The position numbers were made by a program, and so were the translations under genes. A stretch of 10,970 nucleotides of DNA from Pseudomonadota bacterium (GTDB taxonomy: Bacteria; Pseudomonadota; Alphaproteobacteria; Caulobacterales; Caulobacteraceae), in contig JAEZIH010000140.1 of NCBI GenBank assembly GCA_023416055.1, forward strand, positions 1 through 10,970. Reading direction: 5' to 3'. The stretch's first letter is position 1. Every line of letters starts with the position of its first letter. Positions 5,111 to 10,970 of this stretch are shown in pieces. Below the pieces are notes generated by a model. That model did no database searches. It was not told the DNA's origin and saw only the letters and a list, made by a program, of their open reading frames with translations.

Positions 5111-5835
5111 GTCAGACCGGCCGCCTCCGCAAGGGCGACGAAATCCGCCGGAGGAGGCGCGTCCACCGTCATCCGGCCACCCTCGGGGTGCGGAAAGGTC
5201 AGCTTTGCGGCGTGTAGCATCAGGCGGGGCGCCGCCCGCCCGGCCAGCGTCAGGGCCCCGCCGTAGCGCACGTCGCCGACCAGCGGCCGGCCGATGGAGG
5301 CCATGTGGACGCGTAGCTGGTGCATGCGGCCGGTCTTCGGCTCCAGCTCGACCAGGGCCCCCTCCTCGGAGGCAGCGATGGTGCAGTAGCGACTGAGCGA
5401 AGCCTGCGCCCCCGGCGCGTCGGGCGCGGCGACGCGCATATAGCTCTCGCGGCCGACCTCCTGACGCAGCAGCGGCGCGTCAATCGTGCCCGCCGGGGGC
5501 TCCGGCGCCGAAGCCACCAGCGCGAGATAGATCTTGTCCACCCTGCGCGCCTGCAGCGCCTTGCCGAGGAAGCCGGCCGCCGGCTTGGTCTTTGCGGCGA
5601 GGATGACGCCGGAGGTATCGCGGTCGAGCCGGTGCACCAGCTCCGGGCGCTTGCCGTTGGAGCGCATGAAAGCCCACAGCAGGTCGTCGAGGGTGTGCGC
5701 CTTGATCCGCCCGCCCTGGCTGGAGAGGCCCGCCGGCTTGTTCAGGACCAGCACGTGCGCGTCCTCGTGCAGCACCCACGAGCGGACGGCGGCGACTTCT
5801 TCGTCGGACAGGGAAACGGGGGCGCGGGCGGTCAC
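5083..5835 (-). CDS. RluA-family pseudouridine synthase without S4 domain
   Basis: A 250-residue enzyme that starts directly with the catalytic fold. Key motifs are LNKPAGLSSQGG (31-42), HRLDRDTSG (68-76, catalytic Asp D71), KTGRMHQLRVHMASIG (167-182; Met replaces the usual Thr of GRTHQ) and PLVGDVRYGG (184-193). The absence of an S4 domain resembles RluA, which modifies 23S rRNA and some tRNAs in E. coli, but the target is unknown here. The GTG at 5835 is the first start in frame and leaves a normal N-terminus; no clear Shine-Dalgarno sequence precedes it. The last eight residues (SLSHGERA) and the TGA stop come from the right arm of the palindromic repeat, so the original C-terminus may have been replaced. 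It lies 39 bases after the upstream membrane-protein gene, probably in one transcript. Confidence 0.88.
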   Translation of the reverse strand: MTARAPVSLSDEEVAAVRSWVLHEDAHVLVLNKPAGLSSQGGRIKAHTLDDLLWAFMRSNGKRPELVHRLDRDTSGVILAAKTKPAAGFLGKALQARRVDKIYLALVASAPEPPAGTIDAPLLRQEVGRESYMRVAAPDAPGAQASLSRYCTIAASEEGALVELEPKTGRMHQLRVHMASIGRPLVGDVRYGGALTLAGRAAPRLMLHAAKLTFPHPEGGRMTVDAPPPADFVALAEAAGLTSLSHGERA

Positions 5836-5874
5836 CCGGCGTGCATAGCCGCCGCGCGCGCCCCCGTCAGCCCG

Positions 5875-6321
5875 TCAGCGCAGCACGCCCTTCTTCGACA
5901 TGGTCCAGGCGTACCAGACGAAGAAGACGCAGGCGGCGCCGATGATCAGCTGCATCCACCACATGTCGCCCATCACCTCCATCCCGTTCGACATGCCGAA
6001 GGCGTAGACGGCCCCCGCCAGCCAGCCGAGGAAGGACAGCACGAACACCGGCATGGCCACCTTGCGCCGCAGCAGCAACAGGATAGCGCCCAGCAGCCCG
6101 CCCCAGACGCCGATCGCCCAGGCGGCGTGCGTCCACGACGGCATGGCGTTGAAATACGCCAGCTGATCGGGCGTCATGCCCATCTGCTCGAACCACTGGT
6201 CGCGGTTCGTCTGGGTCATGACGTAGTCGTAGCAGCCGAACCCGTTCCACAGGGCGGCCACTATCCCCACCACCCACAGGTGCCAGGGCGTCCGCGTCGT
6301 CATCGAGGTCGTTTCGGTCAT
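5875..6321 (-). CDS. Small four-helix membrane protein, function unknown
   Basis: A 148-residue protein with four predicted membrane helices (about 14-34, 64-84, 90-110, 121-141). Noticeable sequence is TPWHLWVVGIVAALWNGFGCYDYV (11-34), then a loop with MTPDQLAYFNAMPSW (49-63) between helices 1 and 2, and a short basic tail (SKKGVLR). I have seen similar proteins in alphaproteobacteria annotated only as hypothetical, or as sugar transporter without good reason, and I assign no function. The ATG at 6321 is supported by a strong ribosome binding site (GGGAGGGG, about four bases upstream); an in-frame ATG at codon 7 is less likely. An inverted repeat at 6359-6378 lies upstream. It follows rarA by 62 bases on the same strand. 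Confidence 0.82.
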   Translation of the reverse strand: MTETTSMTTRTPWHLWVVGIVAALWNGFGCYDYVMTQTNRDQWFEQMGMTPDQLAYFNAMPSWTHAAWAIGVWGGLLGAILLLLRRKVAMPVFVLSFLGWLAGAVYAFGMSNGMEVMGDMWWMQLIIGAACVFFVWYAWTMSKKGVLR

Positions 6322-6358
6322 CGTCCCCTCCCAAGGATTTCCGATGCGGGGAGGATGC

Positions 6359-6378
6359 GCCGTAATTGACGTTACGGC
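6359..6378. repeat. Perfect 7-bp inverted repeat between rarA and the membrane-protein gene
   Basis: GCCGTAA (6359-6365) and TTACGGC (6372-6378) flank the six bases TTGACG. It starts six bases after the rarA stop and ends 38 bases before the ATG at 6321. As RNA it is a 7-bp stem without a T tract, so it is a poor intrinsic terminator. As DNA it could be an operator; TTGACGTTACG resembles one half of MerR-type operators, but no MerR gene is in this window. Confidence 0.4.
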
Positions 6379-6383
6379 AACGC

Positions 6384-7706
6384 TCAGCCGCCGGTCCCGT
6401 CGGCCTCCGCCTGCAGACGCGCCCTCAGCGCGGCCCAGCGCTCCAGCCGCTCGCGGATCTTCGCCTCGTGGCCCTCCCCCTTCGGCTGGTAGAAGGTGCG
6501 GCGCTCCATTTCGTCGGGGAAGTAGTCGGCGCCCGAAAAGCCCTCGGGCGTGTCGGGGTCGTACTGGTAGCCCTTGCCGTAGCCGAGCGACTTCATCAGC
6601 TTCGTCGGCGCGTTGCGGATGTGGGCGGGCGGCATCAGCGAGCCGGTCTCGGCCGCCGCCCGCTTCGCCGCCTTGAAGGCTTCGTAGACCCCCACGGACT
6701 TGGGCGCGGTGGCGAGGTGGACCACCGCCTGGGCCAGCGCCAGCTCGCCCTCTGGGGAGCCGAGGAAGTCGTAGGTGTCCTTGGCCGCATTGGCGACGAG
6801 GATCGACAGGGGGTCGGCCTCGCCGATGTCCTCGACCGCCATGCGCACGATGCGACGGGCGAGGTACAGCGGGTCCTCGCCGCCGTTGAGCATCCGCGCC
6901 AGCCAGTAAAGCGCCGCGTCGGGGTCTGAACCGCGAACCGATTTATGCAGCGCAGATATGAGGTTGTAGTGCTCTTCTCGACTTTTGTCGTAGGCGGGCG
7001 CGCGCTTCTGCAGGATTCCGGCGAGGGCCTGAAGGTCCAGCGGCTCGGCGACGTCGAGGCCGAACAGGACCTCGGACATGGTCAGCAGGTAACGGCCGTC
7101 GCCGTCGGCGAGGGCGGTCAGGGCCTGCCGCGCCTCGGAGGTCAGCGGCAGGCGTTTTCCTTCCTGCGCCTCGGCTCGGATCAACAGTTGATCGAGGGCG
7201 GCGTCATCGAGCCGCTTGAGCACGAAGACCTGGCTGCGCGACAACAGGGCGCCGTTCAGTTCGAATGACGGGTTCTCGGTGGTCGCCCCGACGAGGGTGA
7301 CGATCCCCTCCTCCACGAAGGGCAGGAAGCCGTCCTGCTGGGCGCGGTTGAAGCGGTGGATTTCGTCGACGAACAGCAGGGTCGACTGGCCGGCCGCGCG
7401 GCGCATGCGGGCCTGCTCGAAGGCCTTCTTCAGGTCGGCGACGCCGGAGAAGACGGCGCTGATCTGCTGGAACTGGTAGCCGGCGGCCTGGGCCAGCAGC
7501 CGGGCGATGGTGGTCTTGCCGGTGCCGGGCGGCCCCCACAGGATCATCGAGCCGAGGCGGCCGGCCTCGACCATGCGCCGGATCGGCCCGCCCTCGCCCA
7601 GCAGGTGATCCTGGCCCACCACCTCGTCGAGGCTGCGGGGCCGCAGGCGGTCGGCCAGCGGGGCGTCGGGCGGATGGATGCCGGAGGCTTCGAACAGATC
7701 GGTCAT
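6384..7706 (-). CDS. rarA: Replication-associated recombination protein A (RarA/MgsA, AAA+ ATPase)
   Basis: A 440-residue AAA+ ATPase of the RarA/MgsA/WRNIP1 family, cytoplasmic, acting at stalled replication forks with SSB and related to clamp-loader ATPases. Visible features are LADRLRPRSLDEVVGQDHLL (17-36), Walker A GPPGTGKT (58-65), Walker B LLFVDEIHRFN (110-120, D114 and E115), sensor 1 VGATTENPSFEL (139-150) and a sensor 2 region GDGRYLL (202-208). The C-terminal oligomerisation part contains SVRGSDPDAALYWLARML (256-273), EDIGEADP (292-299), and ends with the typical YxPDTPEGFSGADYFPDEM-like segment (382-400). The length is normal. The ATG at 7706 was chosen because family proteins begin with MxDLFE; a longer in-frame reading to 7778 adds unconserved residues. 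There is no clear Shine-Dalgarno sequence. Confidence 0.94.
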   Translation of the reverse strand: MTDLFEASGIHPPDAPLADRLRPRSLDEVVGQDHLLGEGGPIRRMVEAGRLGSMILWGPPGTGKTTIARLLAQAAGYQFQQISAVFSGVADLKKAFEQARMRRAAGQSTLLFVDEIHRFNRAQQDGFLPFVEEGIVTLVGATTENPSFELNGALLSRSQVFVLKRLDDAALDQLLIRAEAQEGKRLPLTSEARQALTALADGDGRYLLTMSEVLFGLDVAEPLDLQALAGILQKRAPAYDKSREEHYNLISALHKSVRGSDPDAALYWLARMLNGGEDPLYLARRIVRMAVEDIGEADPLSILVANAAKDTYDFLGSPEGELALAQAVVHLATAPKSVGVYEAFKAAKRAAAETGSLMPPAHIRNAPTKLMKSLGYGKGYQYDPDTPEGFSGADYFPDEMERRTFYQPKGEGHEAKIRERLERWAALRARLQAEADGTGG

Positions 7707-7725
7707 GCGGATGCAGAGATAGGCG

Positions 7726-7754
7726 TTCGCGGCGCGGTTTTCACGCGCTAGTGT
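7726..7754 (+). promoter_or_regulatory. Candidate promoter for the VOC gene
   Basis: In the 70-base divergent gap between rarA and the VOC gene, TTCGCGG (7726-7732, five of seven to TTGACGS) is followed by 14 bases and GCTAGTGT (7747-7754, which shares GCTA with GCTANAWC). The start would be near 7760, just ahead of the ribosome binding site GAGGGAGGA at 7761-7769. The match is weak and the call rests mainly on position. Confidence 0.25.
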
Positions 7755-7776
7755 GGCGCCGAGGGAGGACGCGGTC

Positions 7777-8196
7777 ATGGACGCAGATCACGCACAGCAG
7801 GGACCGACCGGGGGCGTCGCGCCCCATCTGACCATCCCGTCGCGCGGCGGACAGGCGGCGGTCGAGTTCTACCAGCGCGCCTTCGGGGCCGAGGTGCTGC
7901 GGACCATGCCGGCCGAGGACGGCGAGCGGCTGATGCACGCCCACCTGCGCATCAACGGCGGCAGCGTCATGCTGCACGACGAGTTCCCCGAGTACGACCA
8001 CGAGCAGGACATCGTGCCGAAAGGCGTGGTCCTGCACCTGCAGGTCGACGACGCCGACGAATGGTGGAACCGCGCCATCGTCGCCGGGGCCGTGCCGGTG
8101 CATCCGCTGGCCGACCAGTTCTGGGGCGACCGCTACGGCCAGCTGAAGGATCCGTTCGGACACAGCTGGTCGATCGGCAGCCCGATCCGAGGCTAG
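7777..8196 (+). CDS. VOC-superfamily (glyoxalase/bleomycin-resistance, PhnB-like) protein
   Basis: A 139-residue protein of the vicinal oxygen chelate fold. It has two beta-alpha-beta modules: residues about 14-70 (VAPHLTIPSRGGQAAVEFYQ, FGAEVL, MHAHLRINGGSVMLHDEFPE) and about 83-134 (GVVLHLQVDDADEWWNRAIVAGA, FWGDRYGQLKDPFGHSWSIG). The second block is the PhnB-like signature; H17, H54 and D68 are candidate metal-site or substrate residues. Enzymes of this type include lyases, dioxygenases and resistance proteins, and the substrate is not predictable here. ATG at 7777 is supported by GAGGGAGGA at 7761-7769; an in-frame GTG at 7753 is rejected. It is the only plus-strand gene in the right half, and its TAG shares CTAG with the stop of the protease gene. 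Confidence 0.88.
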   Translation: MDADHAQQGPTGGVAPHLTIPSRGGQAAVEFYQRAFGAEVLRTMPAEDGERLMHAHLRINGGSVMLHDEFPEYDHEQDIVPKGVVLHLQVDDADEWWNRAIVAGAVPVHPLADQFWGDRYGQLKDPFGHSWSIGSPIRG

Positions 8197-9581
8197 CGGA
8201 TCACCCCGCTGATGCGCCGGCCGCGACGGTCGATCACCACCTCCGAGCCGCGCGGCAGGTTCATCACCTGGTCGACCGAGGTCACGGCCCGGCCGTTCAC
8301 GGCAACGATGATGTCCCCGACCAGCAGGCCGGTGCGGTTGGCGTAGCTGCCGCGCTGGACCGTTCCGACGATAACGCCGGTAGCGAAGGGGTCGCCGCCC
8401 AGGCTGTCCGCCAGCGCCGGATTGAGCGCCAGCACCTGGGCTCCGCTGAGCACGCCGTTGCGGACCAGCTGCGCCTTGTCCACGTCGGCGTCGCCCGGCA
8501 GGCGCTGGACGCGGGCCTGCAGGGTGGTCGGACGGCCGTCGCGGAGGACCGTCACCTCGATGTTCGAGTTCGGTTCGCGGGTGCCGACGCGGAAGTTCAG
8601 GCCGCTCTGGTCGTTGACCTCGGCGCCGTCGATGGCGGTGATGATGTCGCCTTCGCGCAGGCCCGCGCGGTCTCCGGGGCCGCCCTGCCAGACCTCGGTC
8701 ACGACGAGGCCGCGCGGCCGCTCGAGGCCGAGGCCGCGGGCGATGTCGCCGGTGACGCTCTCGCCCTTCACGCCCAGCCACGGGCGCACCACGGCGGTGG
8801 CCCCGCCGACGGCGGAGTCCACCACCCGCTTGACCATCGACGCCGGCACCGCGAAGCCCACCCCCGACGACGAGCCCGAACGGGAGAAGATGGCGGTGTT
8901 GATGCCGATCAGGTCGCCGTCCATGTCGACCAGCGCCCCGCCCGAGTTGCCGGGGTTGATGGCCGCGTCGGTCTGGATGAAGGAGCCGGCGTCCGAGATG
9001 CCGGTCTCGGTCCGGTTCAGGGCCGAGATGATGCCGTTGGTGACGGTCTGGCCGACGCCGAAGGGATTGCCGATGGCCAGCACCAGGTCGCCGACCTGCT
9101 GCTCCTCGCGATCGTCGATGCGCAGGGTGGGCAGGGCCTCGTTGACGCCCTCCAGCTGCAGCACGGCGATGTCCGAGCGCTCGTCGGCCAGCACCACGCG
9201 GGCGGCGAACTCGCGGCGGTCGTTCAGGGTGACGCGGATCTGCTGCATGCCCTGGATGACGTGGTTGTTGGTCACCACCACCCCGTCGGGACGCACGATC
9301 ACGCCCGAGCCGATGGAGCCGACCCTCTGGGTCTGGGGGCCGAAGCCGAACATCGAGAAGAACGGGTCCTGCACGCGCTGGACGCCGCGGGCGGAGATGT
9401 TGACCACGGCGGGGGCAGCCTCGCGCACCACGGGGGCGAAGCTGGCCTTCATCGACAACGCGTCAGCAGGGAGGACGCGGTTGTCGGCGAAGACGCCGTC
9501 CTGGGCCCGTGTGTCGTCAGGCTGGCCGCAGGCGGCGAGAGTCAGGGCGAAGGCGATCGCAAGGCTGCTGGTCTTCATCAT
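8193..9581 (-). CDS. Do/DegQ-family serine protease with two PDZ domains, predicted lipoprotein
   Basis: A 462-residue periplasmic protease and chaperone of the HtrA family. The signal peptide ends in LAAC with C18 followed by Gly, a lipobox, so the protein is probably membrane-anchored rather than free like E. coli DegP. The trypsin-like domain (about 45-255) has an intact triad: H107 in VVTNNHV, D137 in SDIAVLQL and S213 in INPGNSGGALV. The loop after residue 70 is short, as in DegQ. PDZ1 spans about 266-362 (binding loop RPWLGV, 266-271) and PDZ2 about 375-455. Two ATGs lie in tandem (9581, 9578); either works. The upstream gap carries a promoter candidate. The neighbour upstream is an MFS exporter; the 3' end meets the VOC gene stop to stop. 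Confidence 0.9.
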   Translation of the reverse strand: MMKTSSLAIAFALTLAACGQPDDTRAQDGVFADNRVLPADALSMKASFAPVVREAAPAVVNISARGVQRVQDPFFSMFGFGPQTQRVGSIGSGVIVRPDGVVVTNNHVIQGMQQIRVTLNDRREFAARVVLADERSDIAVLQLEGVNEALPTLRIDDREEQQVGDLVLAIGNPFGVGQTVTNGIISALNRTETGISDAGSFIQTDAAINPGNSGGALVDMDGDLIGINTAIFSRSGSSSGVGFAVPASMVKRVVDSAVGGATAVVRPWLGVKGESVTGDIARGLGLERPRGLVVTEVWQGGPGDRAGLREGDIITAIDGAEVNDQSGLNFRVGTREPNSNIEVTVLRDGRPTTLQARVQRLPGDADVDKAQLVRNGVLSGAQVLALNPALADSLGGDPFATGVIVGTVQRGSYANRTGLLVGDIIVAVNGRAVTSVDQVMNLPRGSEVVIDRRGRRISGVIR

Positions 9582-9608
9582 GATCCGGCTTTGGTGACGT
9601 CGGCGCCC

Positions 9609-9638
9609 GATTTGTCCGCGTCTTTTGGACGTGATCAA
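9609..9638 (-). promoter_or_regulatory. Candidate promoter of the Do-family protease gene
   Basis: On the minus strand TTGATCA (9638-9632) and GACAAATC (9616-9609) are 15 bases apart, resembling the Caulobacter housekeeping pattern TTGACGS-N10-14-GCTANAWC with a slightly long spacer. The start would be near 9603, giving a leader of about 20 bases. It would let the protease be expressed separately from the exporter gene 70 bases upstream. Inferred only. Confidence 0.32.
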
Positions 9639-9651
9639 GGCACGGCGACGC

Positions 9652-10896
9652 TCAAACGGCCACGTTTTCCTCGCGTTCCGCCCGGCGGCCGACCACCCAG
9701 CCGACCAGGGCGGCCAGCAGCAGCACGCCGGCGGCGATGAAGAAGGCCAGCCCCGGATGCGGCACAGCGGCCTCCTCCCCGGCCGAGATCGAATAGACCC
9801 AGCCGAAGAACAGCGGCGAGGCGACGCCGGCGATCGAGGCGACGCTCATGTTGGCGCCCTGCAGCTGGCCCTGCTCGTCCTCGCCGACGCGGCGGGTCAT
9901 CAGCGACTGGAGGGTGGGCATGGCCAGACCCCACAGGGCGTTGGGCAGCATGGCGAGAATGAACGACAGGCCGGTCGGGGCCCAGCCCATCAGGGCGATG
10001 CCGACGGTGCCGCCGAACAGGCCCAAGACCATGGTGGCGCGGTCGCCGAAGCGCTTCACCACAGGCCCGACGAGGACGCCCTGGACCAGCATGTCCAGCA
10101 CCCCGACCATGGCCAGCAGCAGCCCGACCTGCCCGGGGCCCCAGCCGTAGCGCAGGGCGGCGTAGAGCACGAACACCGCCGAGAAGACGTGGTGGGCGAA
10201 GTAGAGCAGGAAGTTGACCACGGCCAGGCCGCTCAGCTCGGCGTGGCGGCGCAGCAGGATCAGGGCGCCGACCGGATTGGCCCGGGCCCAGCTGAACTTC
10301 ATCCGCTTCTCCGGTGTCAGGCTCTCTGGCAGGACGAGGAGGCCGTAGAGGAAGGTCACGCCCGACAGGCCGGCGGCGAACCAGAAGGGCACGCGCGCGC
10401 CGAACTCGCCGAGGAAGCCGCCAAGCACCGGTCCCAGCACGAATCCGCCCGAGAAGGCGGCGCCGATCAGGCCGTAGGCCCGGGCGCGCTTCTCCGGCTC
10501 GGTGATGTCGGCCATGTAGGCGTAGATGGTCGTGAAGCTGGACGAGGTGATCCCGGCGACGATCCGCCCCAGCGCCAGCCACCACAGGTCGGGAGCCAGC
10601 GCCATCAGCACATAGTCGATCGACAGCCCTGCGCAGCTGATCAGGATCACCGGCCGGCGTCCGTACTGGTCGGACAGCGATCCGATCACCGGCGAGCACA
10701 GGAACTGCATTCCCGCCCACAGCGCCACGAAGACACCGTTGATGACCCCCGCGCGGGCGTTGGAGCCGACGAAGTCCTCGATCAAGCCGGGCAGCACGGG
10801 GATGACGATCCCCATGGCGACGATGTCCAGCACCGCCGTCACGAAGATGAAGGCGAGCGCGGCCCGCTGCTGGCGGAGGGATGAGAGGGCGAACAT
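9652..10896 (-). CDS. TetA-like (TCR/Tet family) MFS drug:H+ antiporter
   Basis: A 414-residue, 12-helix major facilitator protein of the DHA1/TetA type, in the inner membrane. Visible marks are an acidic residue in helix 1 (D24 in VLDIVAMGIVIPVLP), motif A GSLSDQYGRRPV (73-84, D77), R111 in GRIVAGIT of helix 4, and the antiporter motif C GFVLGPVLGGFLGEFG (151-166). A long central loop (about 192-215) separates the two halves. Length and motifs are intact. The substrate is unknown: relatives export tetracyclines or other drugs, but chromosomal members often have no resistance phenotype. ATG at 10896 was chosen because the conserved start of helix 1 follows closely and a promoter candidate overlaps any longer reading. 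No TetR-type regulator is seen within the window. Confidence 0.9.
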   Translation of the reverse strand: MFALSSLRQQRAALAFIFVTAVLDIVAMGIVIPVLPGLIEDFVGSNARAGVINGVFVALWAGMQFLCSPVIGSLSDQYGRRPVILISCAGLSIDYVLMALAPDLWWLALGRIVAGITSSSFTTIYAYMADITEPEKRARAYGLIGAAFSGGFVLGPVLGGFLGEFGARVPFWFAAGLSGVTFLYGLLVLPESLTPEKRMKFSWARANPVGALILLRRHAELSGLAVVNFLLYFAHHVFSAVFVLYAALRYGWGPGQVGLLLAMVGVLDMLVQGVLVGPVVKRFGDRATMVLGLFGGTVGIALMGWAPTGLSFILAMLPNALWGLAMPTLQSLMTRRVGEDEQGQLQGANMSVASIAGVASPLFFGWVYSISAGEEAAVPHPGLAFFIAAGVLLLAALVGWVVGRRAEREENVAV

Positions 10897-10921
10897 GGGC
10901 GGCTCAACCTGCGGGCCGCGG

Positions 10922-10950
10922 GTTCTAGCCGAACCGTACGCCGGAGTCTG
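10922..10950 (-). promoter_or_regulatory. Candidate Caulobacter-type housekeeping promoter of the MFS gene
   Basis: On the minus strand GCTAGAAC (10929-10922) matches the Caulobacter sigma-73 -10 consensus GCTANAWC at every defined position. Fourteen bases upstream is CAGACTC (10950-10944), which keeps the GAC core of TTGACGS. The start would be near 10915, leaving a leader of about 19 bases before the ATG at 10896. This also argues against the longer in-frame GTG start at 10953. Confidence 0.5.
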
Positions 10951-10970
10951 CACCGACCGCGCTCCGGTAG

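Noticed and set aside
7707..7778. Longer rarA reading starting at 7778
   Set aside because: The added residues are not part of the RarA family, which begins with MxDLFE, and they would cover the promoter region of the divergent VOC gene.
9614..9634. Hairpin around CGTC-TTTTG-GACG between the MFS and protease genes as a terminator
   Set aside because: In the direction of transcription the stem is only four clean pairs with no T tract. The region is better explained by the protease promoter.
8061..10884. Long plus-strand open frames (8061-9740 and 9625-10884) opposite the protease and MFS genes
   Set aside because: They are compositional shadows of GC-rich genes: low-complexity Gly/Ala/Arg/His-rich translations, no family motifs and no ribosome binding sites, while the minus-strand frames carry complete protein families.
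10897..10953. GTG start at 10953 lengthening the MFS transporter by 19 residues
   Set aside because: The extension contains a full-match Caulobacter -10 box (10922-10929) and is unlike MFS N-termini.

Overview
The window is high-GC DNA that looks like a Caulobacterales alphaproteobacterium, most likely Brevundimonas or a close relative. Three things point there: the GC-rich third codon positions, a lipoprotein of the CC0125/CC1285 family named after Caulobacter loci, and intergenic motifs resembling Caulobacter promoters (GCTANAWC-type -10 boxes and one EcfG/sigma-T-like site). I recognise no phage, insertion sequence, CRISPR array, tRNA or rRNA. Nearly all of the window is protein-coding and no gene-free stretch exceeds 300 bases.

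Left block (1-2315, minus strand): a tight operon reading crcB (fluoride channel), an RluC-type 23S rRNA pseudouridine synthase, a HAD-IA phosphatase, then an ATP12-type F1-ATPase assembly chaperone that runs off the left edge. crcB and rluC overlap by four bases (TTGA), rluC and the HAD gene by four (ATGA), and eight bases separate the HAD gene from ATP12. A promoter candidate sits just upstream of crcB and would give a very short leader.

Middle block (2416-6321): a plus-strand pair made of a 57-residue two-helix protein and a DUF2214 membrane protein (ATGA overlap); a plus-strand 402-residue His-rich four-helix membrane protein with no known function; and, converging on it, a lipoprotein gene behind an ECF-type promoter candidate. 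Next comes a 162-bp nested palindromic repeat that also encodes the last eight residues and stop codon of a second RluA-family synthase. A small four-helix membrane protein gene follows.

Right block (6384-10896): rarA (AAA+ replication-associated protein), a plus-strand VOC/glyoxalase-like gene, a Do-family serine protease that carries a lipobox, and a TetA-like MFS exporter. Do-protease, rarA, crcB, rluC, HAD and ATP12 in this order is, from memory, a recurrent alphaproteobacterial neighbourhood. Here the 2416-6321 genes and the VOC gene look like lineage-specific insertions into it.

I see no clear new defence or biosynthetic system. The best leads are the nested palindrome that ends a gene, the ECF-type promoter that starts inside it, the His-rich membrane protein, and the small-protein/DUF2214 pair.
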